DNA from: Akkermansia sp.
Lineage (GTDB): Bacteria > Verrucomicrobiota > Verrucomicrobiia > Verrucomicrobiales > Akkermansiaceae
Direction of reading: 5' to 3'
Assembly: GCA_017517805.1 (NCBI GenBank)
Contig: JAFWYD010000004.1
Coordinates: 1-64,000 of the forward strand
DNA: 64,000 bases
Position numbers and translations under genes: made by a program. Positions 28,078 to 36,574 of this stretch are shown here, in pieces; the first letter of the stretch is position 1, and each line of letters starts with the position of its first letter. A model generated the notes under the pieces. The model had not been told where the DNA came from. It did no database searches and was given only the letters and a program-made list of their open reading frames with translations.

Positions 28078-29676
28078 TTACCAGTTGTGCAGCACACTCG
28101 GGCGGGCTACGGGCAGCTTCTCCGGCGCATCCAGCGTGTAGTGCAGGCCGCGGGATTCCTGGCGGCGGATGGCACAGTCCACGATGAGGGAGGCGGTGAG
28201 GGCGAGGTTGCGCAGGTCGATGATTTCGGGCGTGACGCGGTAGCCCCAGTAGTATTCGTTGATTTCGCGGTTGATGTTGCGCAGGCGAGTAGCGGCGCGT
28301 TGCAGGCGGTGGTTGGTGCGCACAATGCTCACATAGTCCATCATGGTGCGGCGCACTTCATCCCAGCAGTGGTAGAGGATGGCCAGGTCATCCTGCGGCA
28401 CTCGCTCCCCATGCTTCCATTCCGGAATCGGATATTCCTCCATCTTGTGTGCCAGCGGCAGGGTGCGGAGCATACGCCGGAGTGCCCGCTTGGAAATCAC
28501 GACACACTCCAGCAGGGAATTGCTGGCCAGTCGATTGGCTCCGTGCAGCCCGGTGCAGCCCGTTTCTCCCGCGCAGAAAAGCCCGCGCAACGAGGTCTGG
28601 CCGTCCGTATCCGTCTGCACACCGCCGCATTGGTAGTGGGCGCTGGGAACGACGGGGATGTAGTCAGTTTCTGCATCTACACCGTAGCTTTTGCAGGTTT
28701 CGTAGATGTAGGGGAAGCGTTCGGCCATGAATCCCCTGGGCTTGTGGGTCATGTCCAGGTACATGCAGGGATGCCCTGTGCGCAAGATTTCATGGTTAAT
28801 GGCGCGTGCCACGATGTCGCGCGGTGCGAGGCTTTTGCGAGCATCGTACTTGTGCATGAATTCCTGGCCATCCGGGCCGCGTAGCACGCCGCCTTCGCCG
28901 CGCACGGCTTCGGAGATGAGGAAGGTGAGTCCATCGCGGTCGCTGCTCTTCGGATTGTAGAAGGTCGTGGGGTGGAACTGCACGAACTCCAGGTTCGAGA
29001 CATTGGCCCCGGCGCGCCAGGCCATGGCCACGCCATCGCCCGTGGCGGTGGCGGGGTTGGTGGTGTACATGTACACGCGCCCGGTGCCGCCTGTGGCCAG
29101 CATGACGCGGTCGCTGCGGAAGATTTCCACCTCGCCGGTGGCGGGGTCGAGCACATAGGCACCCAGCACGCGGTCCTCGGTCACGCAGCCGAGCTTGGCG
29201 GTGGTGATGAGGTCGATGGCGATGCGGTGATCCAGCAGGGTGATATTCGGGTGCTGCTGCACGCAGCGCAGCAACTTGGTGCTGATTTCCAGCCCCGTGG
29301 TGTCCTTGGAATGCAGGATGCGGCGCTTGCCGTGGCCGCCCTCGCGCCCCAGGTCAAACTCGCCGTCCTTTTCGGTGTCAAAGTCGACCCCCCAGTTGAG
29401 CAGCTCTTCGATGGCGGCGGGTGCTTCCTCCACGATGGTGCGCACGGCGGCTTCATCGCAGAGCCCCGCGCCGGCATCCAGCGTGTCTGCCACGTGCTCT
29501 TCGAAAGTATCGTCCTTATCAATTACCGCGGCAATACCGCCCTGGGCCTTGGCTGAGCTCGAAACCAGGGGATCGCTCTTGCAGAGAATGGTCACCTTGC
29601 CATATTCGGCGGCGCGCAGGGCAAAACTCAGTCCCGCCACACCGCTGCCGATTACTAGAAAGTCTGTCGTAGTCAT
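28078..29676 (-). CDS. nadB: L-aspartate oxidase
   Basis: FAD enzyme of 532 residues that oxidises L-aspartate to iminoaspartate, the first step of NAD synthesis. The dinucleotide motif VIGSGVAGLSFALRAAEYGKV is at the N-terminus. The family blocks SSAKAQGGIAAV, EFVQFHPTTFY, AVRGEGGVLRG, YQCGGVQTD and GETGCTGLHGANRLASNSLLE are visible, with the HPTT and RGEGG residues of the active site. The ATG at 29676 is chosen because the FAD-binding strand begins there. nadA and nadC are not in the window. Confidence 0.96.
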   Translation of the reverse strand: MTTTDFLVIGSGVAGLSFALRAAEYGKVTILCKSDPLVSSSAKAQGGIAAVIDKDDTFEEHVADTLDAGAGLCDEAAVRTIVEEAPAAIEELLNWGVDFDTEKDGEFDLGREGGHGKRRILHSKDTTGLEISTKLLRCVQQHPNITLLDHRIAIDLITTAKLGCVTEDRVLGAYVLDPATGEVEIFRSDRVMLATGGTGRVYMYTTNPATATGDGVAMAWRAGANVSNLEFVQFHPTTFYNPKSSDRDGLTFLISEAVRGEGGVLRGPDGQEFMHKYDARKSLAPRDIVARAINHEILRTGHPCMYLDMTHKPRGFMAERFPYIYETCKSYGVDAETDYIPVVPSAHYQCGGVQTDTDGQTSLRGLFCAGETGCTGLHGANRLASNSLLECVVISKRALRRMLRTLPLAHKMEEYPIPEWKHGERVPQDDLAILYHCWDEVRRTMMDYVSIVRTNHRLQRAATRLRNINREINEYYWGYRVTPEIIDLRNLALTASLIVDCAIRRQESRGLHYTLDAPEKLPVARPSVLHNW

Positions 29677-29776
29677 CGCCTGTATGCTGGATGCGTGACC
29701 GCATTCTACCATATTCTACCCGCTTCGTCACGCCTCATGTCAGAAAAATAACCAACTTCCGGGGTGGGGGCGTGTG

Positions 29777-30514
29777 TCAGTTGGCGCGGCGGCGGGCTTT
29801 CAGGTAGAGGATGAAGAGAACCACGAAGGCCAGCACCTCCAATGCGAGGTACACGGAGCTGAGATTTTCTTCATTGCCGGAGTCAATGGGGGTGGCCTTG
29901 AGCCGGATGGCCGGGCTGTTGAAACGCCATTTCTTATTGTAGAAATTCTCGGCAGGGGTGCCGCCGGCTAGTTGCCCCTGTGGGGTGAGGTTCATGGCAG
30001 TACCGCCAATGCTGCAGCCGTCTGCCGCATTGAAATAGCGCATGTAGATGCCGCCTGCGGAGGCGTTGCGCCATTGGAGAATAAGCTCCAGCTGGTCATC
30101 GCGGGTGATGCTCAGCCCTTCGGCTGCTTCTGACCGGTTCACGCCGGTCTGCCCGTCTTTCTGACGGTTGAGACCGGGGTAGTCGGCATATTCCTTGCCA
30201 TTGGCAAGGCGCACGCTGCGGCTGCCGCCCACAAACCAGCCTTGCGGGTGGCCGACCCAGGAGATTTCATCCACCCGGTAGCGGATACCGGGTTCCATTT
30301 GCTCAGCCCCCAGCAGCTCGCTCACCTTGATATGCACGGTGATATTGGCCTCCTGGTGCCAGTGAGGTTCCAGTCCTCCGGTCTGCGCGGCGAGTTCCGG
30401 ATGCTCGTAGAGCGAGCTGGTGTTGCCCTGTGCATCGGTGTGCCGGGTGTCGAGGATGATGGGTTCTGCCGCCAGGGCAGCGCTGCTCAGAAGGAAGAAA
30501 AGGATTTTTTTCAT
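29777..30514 (-). CDS. Exported protein with C-terminal membrane anchor
   Basis: The protein of 245 residues has a signal peptide (MKKILFFLLSSAALAAEP), a beta-rich mature part with no recognised domain, and a C-terminal membrane segment (about 216-238) followed by KARRRAN. This end resembles a sorting or anchoring tail, but no PEP motif is present, so I do not call PEP-CTERM. It lies after yidC but beyond a terminator, so it is probably transcribed separately. Confidence 0.65.
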   Translation of the reverse strand: MKKILFFLLSSAALAAEPIILDTRHTDAQGNTSSLYEHPELAAQTGGLEPHWHQEANITVHIKVSELLGAEQMEPGIRYRVDEISWVGHPQGWFVGGSRSVRLANGKEYADYPGLNRQKDGQTGVNRSEAAEGLSITRDDQLELILQWRNASAGGIYMRYFNAADGCSIGGTAMNLTPQGQLAGGTPAENFYNKKWRFNSPAIRLKATPIDSGNEENLSSVYLALEVLAFVVLFILYLKARRRAN

Positions 30515-30543
30515 GATGTCGGGGGGGAGTCTGTGTGAGCAAA

Positions 30544-30570
30544 ACGCCCCGCAGGAGTGCTGCGGGGCGT
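30544..30570 (-). terminator. Intrinsic terminator after yidC
   Basis: A perfect 11-bp GC-rich stem (30544-30554 with 30560-30570) with a five-base loop. Read on the minus strand it is followed by TTTT. Confidence 0.8.
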
Positions 30571-30590
30571 AAAAAAATCGGGGTGGGTGT

Positions 30591-32477
30591 TTACTTGCCC
30601 TGCTGGGCCTGGCGCTGGCGCTCCAGGGCGGCTTGCTGCTCGAGCATGCGCTCCATGAAGGACTTCTTGGCTCCCTTCTTCTTCTGCACCTTTTCCAGCT
30701 GCGGGGCCGGCAGACGGCGGATGATGATGGTCTGCAGAATCGAGATGAGGTTGCTGGTGGTCCAGTACAGACCGAGTGCGCTCGGGTAGGTGTAGCAGAA
30801 CAGGAAGAACATGAGCGGCATCCAGCGCATGATCTTCACCTGCGTGGCATCCCCCGTGGCCGGGGTCATGTGCATCTGCACGATGGTCGAGACCGCCATC
30901 AGGATGGGCAGGATGTTCACCGGTACCTCATAACCCAGGAAGGGGAAGGAGAACACGGTATCCATCTGCGAGAGGTCGGTCACCCAGCCGATGAAGCCCT
31001 CGCCTCGGAACTCTGCTGCGGTCTGCAGCACGTAGAAGAAGGAGAAGAAGATGGGCATCTGCAGCAGCATGGGCAGGCAGCCGCCCATGGGGGAGATGCC
31101 GTAGTCGCGGTAGAGCTTCATCATCTCCATCTGCACCTTCTGCTGGTCGTTCGGGTACTTCTCCTTGAGTGCCTGCATCTGCGGCTGCAGCAGGCTCATG
31201 CGCTTCATGCTGGTGTAGCTCTTGCGGTAGAGCGGCCAGATGAGCAGGCGGATGGTGATGGTCATGGCGATGATGGCCCAGCCCCAGTTGCCCAGCCAGC
31301 CGTGGTAGAGATTCACGAGCCAGTTCATGGGGTAGGCGATGATGGTGAAGATGCCATAGTCCATCACGCGGTCAATCATGCGGAAATCATCAGTCAGCCC
31401 ATCGAGCATGAGGTTGAGCTTCGGGCCGGTGAAGATATCAAACGAGAAGCTCTTCTGACCACCCATCATGGCATCCGTCTTGCCGGCGAGGGAGAAATCG
31501 GGCAGGCCGAGGGCCACCTCCACGCATTCGGTCTTATCGCCACTCACCTGCAGCGGGTACATGGCAGGCGCTGCATACAGCGCGTTGTTGCCGCTGCTCT
31601 GGTCGGGCTTCACGATGGAGGCGTAGTACTGGTTCATCACGCCGGCCCACTCCAGTTTGTCGAAATCCTTATCATAACTGCGGGCTTTCTCCTTGCCGAG
31701 CCAGGGGCGGAAATCGCTGGCTCCATTCTTTTCAAAGCTGCCGTCCTCCAGGTGCACATAGTAGGTGTAGTAGGAGGATTCATCCTTGGAAATCTGGCCC
31801 ATGCCGCCGGCGTAGAGCCCCCAGTCCCGGGCATTGAGAGTCTGCCCGGCGGTGTTCTGCACATCCACTTTCAGGTTGAGCACGTAGGCATTGCCTTCGA
31901 TGGTGTCTTCCCCCTGCTTGAGGGGCTTCAGCGTGTATATCTTGCGGATGATGAGGTCGCCCACGCGGCCCAGCAGGGTCACATGGTTCTCGCTGCTCAG
32001 GTCCGGGCGGTATTCGTAGACTGCCTGGTCGAATTGCGGAGCACGGTCGTTGGAAAGCCCGAAGACCAGGGCGCCGATACCGGCATCCGGGTTGGAGTTG
32101 AGGCTCACATCGGTACCTTTGAGCTCATCGCGGGTGCTGTTGATGACCTGGCCGAGCATTTCCACACCGCTGATGGCACCGCCGATATTGCTGAAATTGT
32201 AGCGGGCCACGGGTTTGCCCTCAGCATCCTTGCTGGTGAGTGTGGCGATGATCTTCTTCTCCGCTGCAGGGGCGGCGGGAGCCGGCGTGACTATCGGCGT
32301 GTCCGGGGTGGCGGCGGGGCTGACTGCCGGTGCGGTGGCGGCTGCAGCCGGGTCTGCCGGTGCGGTAGCGGCAGCGGGGGTAGCCGGTGCCGGCTGTTCC
32401 TTGGTGCTGTTGTAGTAGTACTGCAGGCCCAGAAGACCAGCGCAGAGCGATACTACAATCCATCCTGTTTTATCCAT
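30591..32477 (-). CDS. yidC: Membrane protein insertase YidC
   Basis: Inner-membrane insertase and folding factor of 628 residues that works alone or with Sec. It has an N-terminal anchor (WIVVSLCAGLLGLQYYY), then an Ala/Pro-rich low-complexity linker (about 28-90), a large periplasmic domain, and the conserved C-terminal membrane core (NWGWAIIAMTITIRLLIWPL, GGCLPMLLQMPIFFSFFYVL, YPSALGLYWTTSN). The C-terminus is basic, as in ribosome-binding versions. It is the last gene of the rpmH-rnpA-yidD-yidC operon. Confidence 0.96.
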   Translation of the reverse strand: MDKTGWIVVSLCAGLLGLQYYYNSTKEQPAPATPAAATAPADPAAAATAPAVSPAATPDTPIVTPAPAAPAAEKKIIATLTSKDAEGKPVARYNFSNIGGAISGVEMLGQVINSTRDELKGTDVSLNSNPDAGIGALVFGLSNDRAPQFDQAVYEYRPDLSSENHVTLLGRVGDLIIRKIYTLKPLKQGEDTIEGNAYVLNLKVDVQNTAGQTLNARDWGLYAGGMGQISKDESSYYTYYVHLEDGSFEKNGASDFRPWLGKEKARSYDKDFDKLEWAGVMNQYYASIVKPDQSSGNNALYAAPAMYPLQVSGDKTECVEVALGLPDFSLAGKTDAMMGGQKSFSFDIFTGPKLNLMLDGLTDDFRMIDRVMDYGIFTIIAYPMNWLVNLYHGWLGNWGWAIIAMTITIRLLIWPLYRKSYTSMKRMSLLQPQMQALKEKYPNDQQKVQMEMMKLYRDYGISPMGGCLPMLLQMPIFFSFFYVLQTAAEFRGEGFIGWVTDLSQMDTVFSFPFLGYEVPVNILPILMAVSTIVQMHMTPATGDATQVKIMRWMPLMFFLFCYTYPSALGLYWTTSNLISILQTIIIRRLPAPQLEKVQKKKGAKKSFMERMLEQQAALERQRQAQQGK

Positions 32478-32539
32478 AGCTGTTTTGATGTGGGTTAGTT
32501 AGTGGTTAAGAGATTCGTGTTATGTGACGGGGAAAATGT

Positions 32540-32785
32540 TCAGTCCTGGCGGCGGGGTGGCACCGGGTCATGCCCGCAGCCGCCCCAGGGGTTGCAGCGC
32601 AGAATGCGCCAGATTCCCAGGGCCGTGCCTTTCACCGCGCCGTGCGTCTCGACGGCCTGGATGAAGTAGGTCGAGCAGCTCGGCGTGAACCGGCACCCGC
32701 TCATCGGCCCTGCCAGAAGGTGCAGCGGTTTGCTCAGAAAACGCTTGTAAAATAGCACCGGCAGTATGACGAGGCGTTTCAGCAT
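32540..32785 (-). CDS. yidD: Membrane protein insertion efficiency factor YidD
   Basis: Small peripheral membrane protein of 81 residues that helps YidC-dependent insertion. The family core [20 protein letters not shown] and the C-terminal [14 protein letters not shown] are intact. The frame remains open upstream into rnpA, but the family begins at the ATG at 32785 ([18 protein letters not shown]). Confidence 0.95.
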   Translation of the reverse strand: MLKRLVILPVLFYKRFLSKPLHLLAGPMSGCRFTPSCSTYFIQAVETHGAVKGTALGIWRILRCNPWGGCGHDPVPPRRQD

Positions 32786-32804
32786 AGACCCGGGGGTGGT
32801 ATGG

Positions 32805-33161
32805 TTATTCGGTAAAATGCCTGCGCTTGAGCAGACGGCAGAAGTCCTTCTCAAGCTCGCTGTAGCTGGCTGTGGCTGCGGTGTGGCGCGGTATGACGAC
32901 GACGTAGTGCCCCCGCTCCAGCGGTGCTCCATGCGCGCGCAAAATCTCGCGCACGCGCCTGCGAAGCAGATTGCGCACCACGGCATGCCCAAGCCTTCTG
33001 GTCGTGATAATCCCGAAACGGGATTCCTGCGCACCCGCACCCTCGCCCGTGAAGGGCAGGGTGCTGAGCACAAGAAAACGCCCTGCTGCGGATGAGCCTT
33101 GCGCACGCACCATGGCGAACTCGCTTGCTCGCTTCATGGTTTGGTGCCGCGTCAGCTGCAT
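32805..33161 (-). CDS. rnpA: Ribonuclease P protein component
   Basis: The protein of 118 residues binds the RNase P RNA for tRNA 5' maturation. The RNR signature ([15 protein letters not shown]) and the N-terminal FAMVRAQG, plus [12 protein letters not shown], are present. It lies between rpmH and yidD in the usual order. Confidence 0.94.
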   Translation of the reverse strand: MQLTRHQTMKRASEFAMVRAQGSSAAGRFLVLSTLPFTGEGAGAQESRFGIITTRRLGHAVVRNLLRRRVREILRAHGAPLERGHYVVVIPRHTAATASYSELEKDFCRLLKRRHFTE

Positions 33162-33237
33162 CGTGAACAGGGCGTTGGTTTCTCCTGCAGGGCAGGGAGC
33201 ACCCGTGGTGCTCTCTTACAGAAACCCTGCCGGGGCT

Positions 33238-33420
33238 TTAGCCGTGCTGGATGATGTGGCGCTTGTAGTGCACCTCTGCTCCCTTGGGCAGAAGACGCTT
33301 GCGACCCTTGGCGCGACGGCGGGCGAGGATGGCGCGACCGTTCTTGGTAGCCATGCGGGCGCGGAAACCGAACTGGCGCTTGCGGCAGCGCTTGGAAGGC
33401 TGGTAGGTTCTCTTGCTCAT
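33238..33420 (-). CDS. rpmH: 50S ribosomal protein L34
   Basis: L34 of 60 residues: [20 protein letters not shown], then [20 protein letters not shown]. It is about 14 residues longer than the usual 44-46, with a C-terminal [16 protein letters not shown]. It heads the operon and has a strong promoter. dnaA is not its neighbour here. Confidence 0.95.
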   Translation of the reverse strand: MSKRTYQPSKRCRKRQFGFRARMATKNGRAILARRRAKGRKRLLPKGAEVHYKRHIIQHG

Positions 33421-33480
33421 AATTCTTTAGTGTGTTTGAAGTGGTTTCTCTATGGGCCGCATGAGACGGCCGGGTGCGAT

Positions 33481-33508
33481 ATGATACCCGAAAATCGGCG
33501 TATGTCAA
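33481..33508 (-). promoter_or_regulatory. Sigma-70 promoter of the rpmH operon
   Basis: On the minus strand TTGACA (33503-33508), 16 bases, then TATCAT (33481-33486), about 60 bases before rpmH. Confidence 0.8.
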
Positions 33509-33544
33509 GCACCGTTCTTCATTTTTTTCACTAAAGCTGCGAAA

Positions 33545-34864
33545 TTACAGGTCGGAGAGCATGAATTTCAGCTCTGCCTCGCAGGTGACTTCGCCATTTA
33601 CCGTGCAGCGCCCCGTGGCCATGCCGATGGCTCCGCGCATCTTCGTGAGCTCGGTCTCGATGATGAGCACATCCCCCGGAACAACCGGGCGGCGCCACTT
33701 CACCTTGTCACAGCTCATGAAGTAGCCAAGCTTGCCGGCGTTCTCGGGCATGCGCAGCATGAGGATGGAGGCCACCTGCGCCATGGCTTCCACCTGGAGC
33801 ACACCGGGCATGACCGGGTGGCCGGGGAAGTGCCCCTGGAAGAACGGCTCGTTCATGGTGACGTTCTTCTGACCGACGCACTTGAAATCGCCCTCGAATG
33901 CGATGATGCGGTCCACCATGAGGAAGGGATAGCGGTGCGGCAGCAGCTTCATGACCTCCAGCGTATCCAGTACAGCATCGCCCGCAGGGATGGTGATGGG
34001 CTTCGGGCGCTTCGCTTCCATGCTCTCGTACTTCTGCTGCAGCTTGGCGGCCATCTGGGTGTTGATGCCATGACCCGGCATGATGGCAATCACATGACCC
34101 ATGATGCGGCGACCGCAGAGAATGAAGTCACCGATAAGGTCCATGGCCTTGTGGCGGGCGCATTCGTTGTGGAAGCGCAGCCCCCCGGCGCAGAGGTATT
34201 CCTCGCCCTTGATGACGATGGCATTATCCAGCGTGCCACCCTGGATGAGCCCTTTCTCCAGCAGCGGCTGGATATCTTCGTAGAAGCAGAACGTGCGCGA
34301 GTTGGAAAGCTCTTTTTCGTAAGTTTCCGGGGTGATGACGCTATCGAAGAACTGCGTGACGCGGCCGTTCGGCCCTACCGCGGTGAGCGAGATGCGGAAG
34401 TCTCGCGAAGGCATGATGACGATGCAGGAGCCGTTCTTGTTCTCCACCTTGATGGGTTCGCGGATTTCCCACACCTGCAGCGGGGCATTCTGCTCCACCA
34501 CACCAGCCTGCTTGATCATCTCGACATAGGGCAGGGCAGAACCATCACCAATCGGCGGCTCATTCGCATCCATCTCAATGATGGCGTTGTCCACACCCAT
34601 ACCGGTCAGGGCTGAGAGAATGTGCTCCACCGTATGCACCTTGACCGCACCTTCGGCAATAGTCGTGGCGCGCTCCACCGCCTGCACCTTCGAGGCAGAG
34701 GCATCCAGGAACGGTTTATCCGGCAGGTCGACACGGCGGAACTTCAGACCCGTGTTCGGTTCTGCGGGTTTGATGATCAGCTTCACCGTCTGACCGGTGT
34801 GCAGCGATGTGCCCTCCAGCGTGGAGGTGCACTTGGCAAGGGTTTTTTGCATGCGTGTAGCCAT
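33545..34864 (-). CDS. lpxC/fabZ: Fused LpxC deacetylase / FabZ dehydratase
   Basis: Protein of 439 residues. The N-terminal LpxC (about 1-285) deacetylates UDP-3-O-acyl-GlcNAc, the committed step of lipid A synthesis; its zinc ligands are in VHTVEHILSAL and HNECARHKAMDLIGD. The C-terminal FabZ (about 295-439) dehydrates 3-hydroxyacyl-ACP; its motif is LLPHRYPFLMVDRI and HFPGHPVMPGVLQVE. Both active sites are intact. The fusion is known in Bacteroidota, Verrucomicrobiota and relatives. The ATG at 34864 is preferred because the LpxC fold begins just after it; 34852 is an alternative. Confidence 0.95.
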   Translation of the reverse strand: MATRMQKTLAKCTSTLEGTSLHTGQTVKLIIKPAEPNTGLKFRRVDLPDKPFLDASASKVQAVERATTIAEGAVKVHTVEHILSALTGMGVDNAIIEMDANEPPIGDGSALPYVEMIKQAGVVEQNAPLQVWEIREPIKVENKNGSCIVIMPSRDFRISLTAVGPNGRVTQFFDSVITPETYEKELSNSRTFCFYEDIQPLLEKGLIQGGTLDNAIVIKGEEYLCAGGLRFHNECARHKAMDLIGDFILCGRRIMGHVIAIMPGHGINTQMAAKLQQKYESMEAKRPKPITIPAGDAVLDTLEVMKLLPHRYPFLMVDRIIAFEGDFKCVGQKNVTMNEPFFQGHFPGHPVMPGVLQVEAMAQVASILMLRMPENAGKLGYFMSCDKVKWRRPVVPGDVLIIETELTKMRGAIGMATGRCTVNGEVTCEAELKFMLSDL

Positions 34865-35002
34865 AACTCGTAAATGCATTCTACACAATCCCGAGCGAAA
34901 TGTGAAGTAAAATCTAGATTTTTTTCCAAGTTCACATGTAGGGAATGCAAAAAATCGACCATCGGAGCTGAAAAAGCTTGCAAAATCGTGCCGGCGGGTG
35001 TA

Positions 35003-35040
35003 CTGTTCCGCACCCGCGCCGGATGCGCGCGGCGGAACAG
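35003..35040 (+). other. Leader hairpin upstream of the transporter
   Basis: CTGTTCCGC (35003-35011) pairs perfectly with GCGGAACAG (35032-35040), enclosing a GC-rich loop with further GCGC/GCGC pairing. It ends 18 bases before the start of the transporter's N-terminal reading frame, so it may be a regulatory leader structure. No T-run follows. Confidence 0.45.
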
Positions 35041-35058
35041 CACCTCTCTTTTTTCTCC

Positions 35059-35163
35059 ATGACCTATCACGTAACAGCAGCACTTGTCATCTTTCTGGTC
35101 ACCTACGCCCTGATCGTATCTGAAAAAGTGCAACGCACCGTGATAGCTCTCTTCGGTCCATGA
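35059..35163 (+). pseudogene. N-terminal fragment of an ArsB/NhaD-type transporter
   Basis: The 34 residues match the first membrane helix and conserved SEKVxRTVxAL segment of the ArsB/NhaD ion transporter superfamily. The frame stops at TGA 35161-35163, just where the next frame opens with ATG at 35160. A one-base loss or sequence error would explain it. Alternatively the ATGA overlap couples two polypeptides. Confidence 0.7.
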
Positions 35164-36353
35164 TTATGGTGCTTGCGGGAGTCATCACCCAGCAGCAGGC
35201 CATCGAGCACATCGACTTCAACACCCTGGCCCTCCTCATCGGCATGATGATACAGGTGCTTGTGCTCAGCAAAACCGGCCTCTTCCGGTTCCTTTCCGTC
35301 TGGGCCGCGCAGAAAACCAACGGCAACCCGGTAGCCCTGCTCATCGCCCTGTCGGTCATGGTGGCATGCTGCTCTGCCTTGCTCGACAACGTGACCACCG
35401 TCCTGCTCACCGTCCCCATCACCTTCACCCTCACCAAGGACCTCAAAATATCGCCCCTTCCATTCGTCATCGCGCAAATCTTTGCCTCCAACATCGGCGG
35501 CACCTGCACCATGATAGGTGACCCGCCCAACATCATGATAGCCAGCCAGGTGAAGGAGCTGGACTTCAACGCCTTCATCACCAACCTCACACTCCCCTGC
35601 CTGATTACCTTCGTCCTCACCGTGGCAATCCTGCTGCTCATCTACCGCAAGGAATTCTCCAAAGTCAGCAAAAACCACAACCGCATCATGAACATCAAGC
35701 TGCAGGGCCTCATCCGCAGCAAGAAGCTGCTCGTGCGCTGTCTGCTCACACTTGCGTTCACCATAGGCCTCTTCTGCAGCCACGGCCTCATCCCCCACTG
35801 GGGGCTGGAAAGCGGCACCATCGCCGTGACGGGAGCCTCCCTGCTGCTGTTGCTCACCATGCCCGACCGCGAGAAAGCCCTCGAGCACATTTTTGCCAAA
35901 ATCGAATGGACCACCATCTTCTTCTTCGTGGGCCTCTTCGTACTCGTCGGCGGGCTTGAGGTGAACGGCATCATCAACTGGCTTGCCGCGCAGACCATGC
36001 AGCTCACCGGCGGCGAACCCGTAGCCACCACCATGAGCGTACTCTGGCTTAGTGCCATCATGAGCGCCTTTGTCGATAACATACCCTTCGTCGCCACCAT
36101 GATACCCATGGTGCAGAACATGGGCACCATGGGGTACCACGACCTCGAGCCCCTCTGGTGGGCTCTCTCCCTCGGTGCCTGCCTTGGCGGCAACGGCACC
36201 GTCATCGGCGCCAGCGCCAACGTCGTGGCCCTGGGCCTTGCCCGCCAGCACAACCTGCGCGTGAGCTTCATGCAGTTCTTTGTCATCGGCTTCCCCCTCA
36301 TGCTCATGAGCATCGGCATCGCTGCCATCTACCTCTGGCTGCGTTATTTGTAA
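35160..36353 (+). CDS. ArsB/NhaD-type (IT superfamily) ion transporter, N-terminally split
   Basis: The frame of 397 residues encodes the body of a polytopic membrane transporter. The diagnostic segments are LALLIGMMIQVLVLSKTGLF, SALLDNVTTVLLTVPI, SNIGGTCTMIGDPPNIMIASQ and a second half ending SAFVDNIPFVATMIP...GGNGTVIGASANV. These match the ArsB / NhaD / SLC13-like group that moves arsenite, Na+ or dicarboxylates; the substrate is not decidable by eye. The first helix lies in the preceding frame, so the intact protein would need a frameshift. If translated from 35160 it lacks that helix. Confidence 0.8.
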   Translation: MIMVLAGVITQQQAIEHIDFNTLALLIGMMIQVLVLSKTGLFRFLSVWAAQKTNGNPVALLIALSVMVACCSALLDNVTTVLLTVPITFTLTKDLKISPLPFVIAQIFASNIGGTCTMIGDPPNIMIASQVKELDFNAFITNLTLPCLITFVLTVAILLLIYRKEFSKVSKNHNRIMNIKLQGLIRSKKLLVRCLLTLAFTIGLFCSHGLIPHWGLESGTIAVTGASLLLLLTMPDREKALEHIFAKIEWTTIFFFVGLFVLVGGLEVNGIINWLAAQTMQLTGGEPVATTMSVLWLSAIMSAFVDNIPFVATMIPMVQNMGTMGYHDLEPLWWALSLGACLGGNGTVIGASANVVALGLARQHNLRVSFMQFFVIGFPLMLMSIGIAAIYLWLRYL

Positions 36354-36388
36354 GCCCCACCCACCAGCCCTGCCTCCCCTTACCTGAC

Positions 36389-36409
36389 TACAGCATTACG
36401 GATGCTGTA
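36389..36409. repeat. 21-bp near-palindromic element, left copy
   Basis: Arms TACAGCAT and ATGCTGTA flank a five-base centre TACGG. The whole element is the exact reverse complement of the copy at 36544-36564. Both copies are preceded by TGAC, giving a 12-base direct repeat as well. It sits 35 bases after the transporter stop, at the boundary between core-like and accessory genes. Confidence 0.75.
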
Positions 36410-36543
36410 TAGCGTGGCGTATCGAGGGACCTGTAAGACAGCAGGAATGGACTATAAGCCTACCATAATGATATATTTTAATTCATTAACAATGACACTA
36501 TAAAAGTCTGAAAATATGCAGACGTACGACAAATATGTTTGAC

Positions 36544-36564
36544 TACAGCATCCGTAATGCTGTA
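36544..36564. repeat. 21-bp near-palindromic element, right copy
   Basis: Arms TACAGCAT and ATGCTGTA flank the centre CCGTA, the reverse complement of the left copy's centre. It ends 10 bases before the sigma-like gene. The 134-base interval between copies is clearly AT-rich and holds no gene that I can support. Confidence 0.75.
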
Positions 36565-36574
36565 GTATGTGCCT

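Noticed and set aside
26039-28141. Open frame of 700 codons on the plus strand
   Set aside because: It lies antisense to the HAD-FolB and double-psi-barrel genes, whose products have clear motifs. The product is Gly/His/Val-rich shadow sequence.
29777-30514. PEP-CTERM sorting signal in the exported protein
   Set aside because: The C-terminal helix and Arg cluster fit, but no PEP-like motif precedes them.
30633-32498. Open frame of 621 codons on the plus strand
   Set aside because: Antisense to yidC and His/Gly/Val-rich without any domain.
33238-34864. Replication origin beside rpmH
   Set aside because: rpmH often neighbours dnaA/oriC, but here no dnaA gene or cluster of DnaA boxes was seen.
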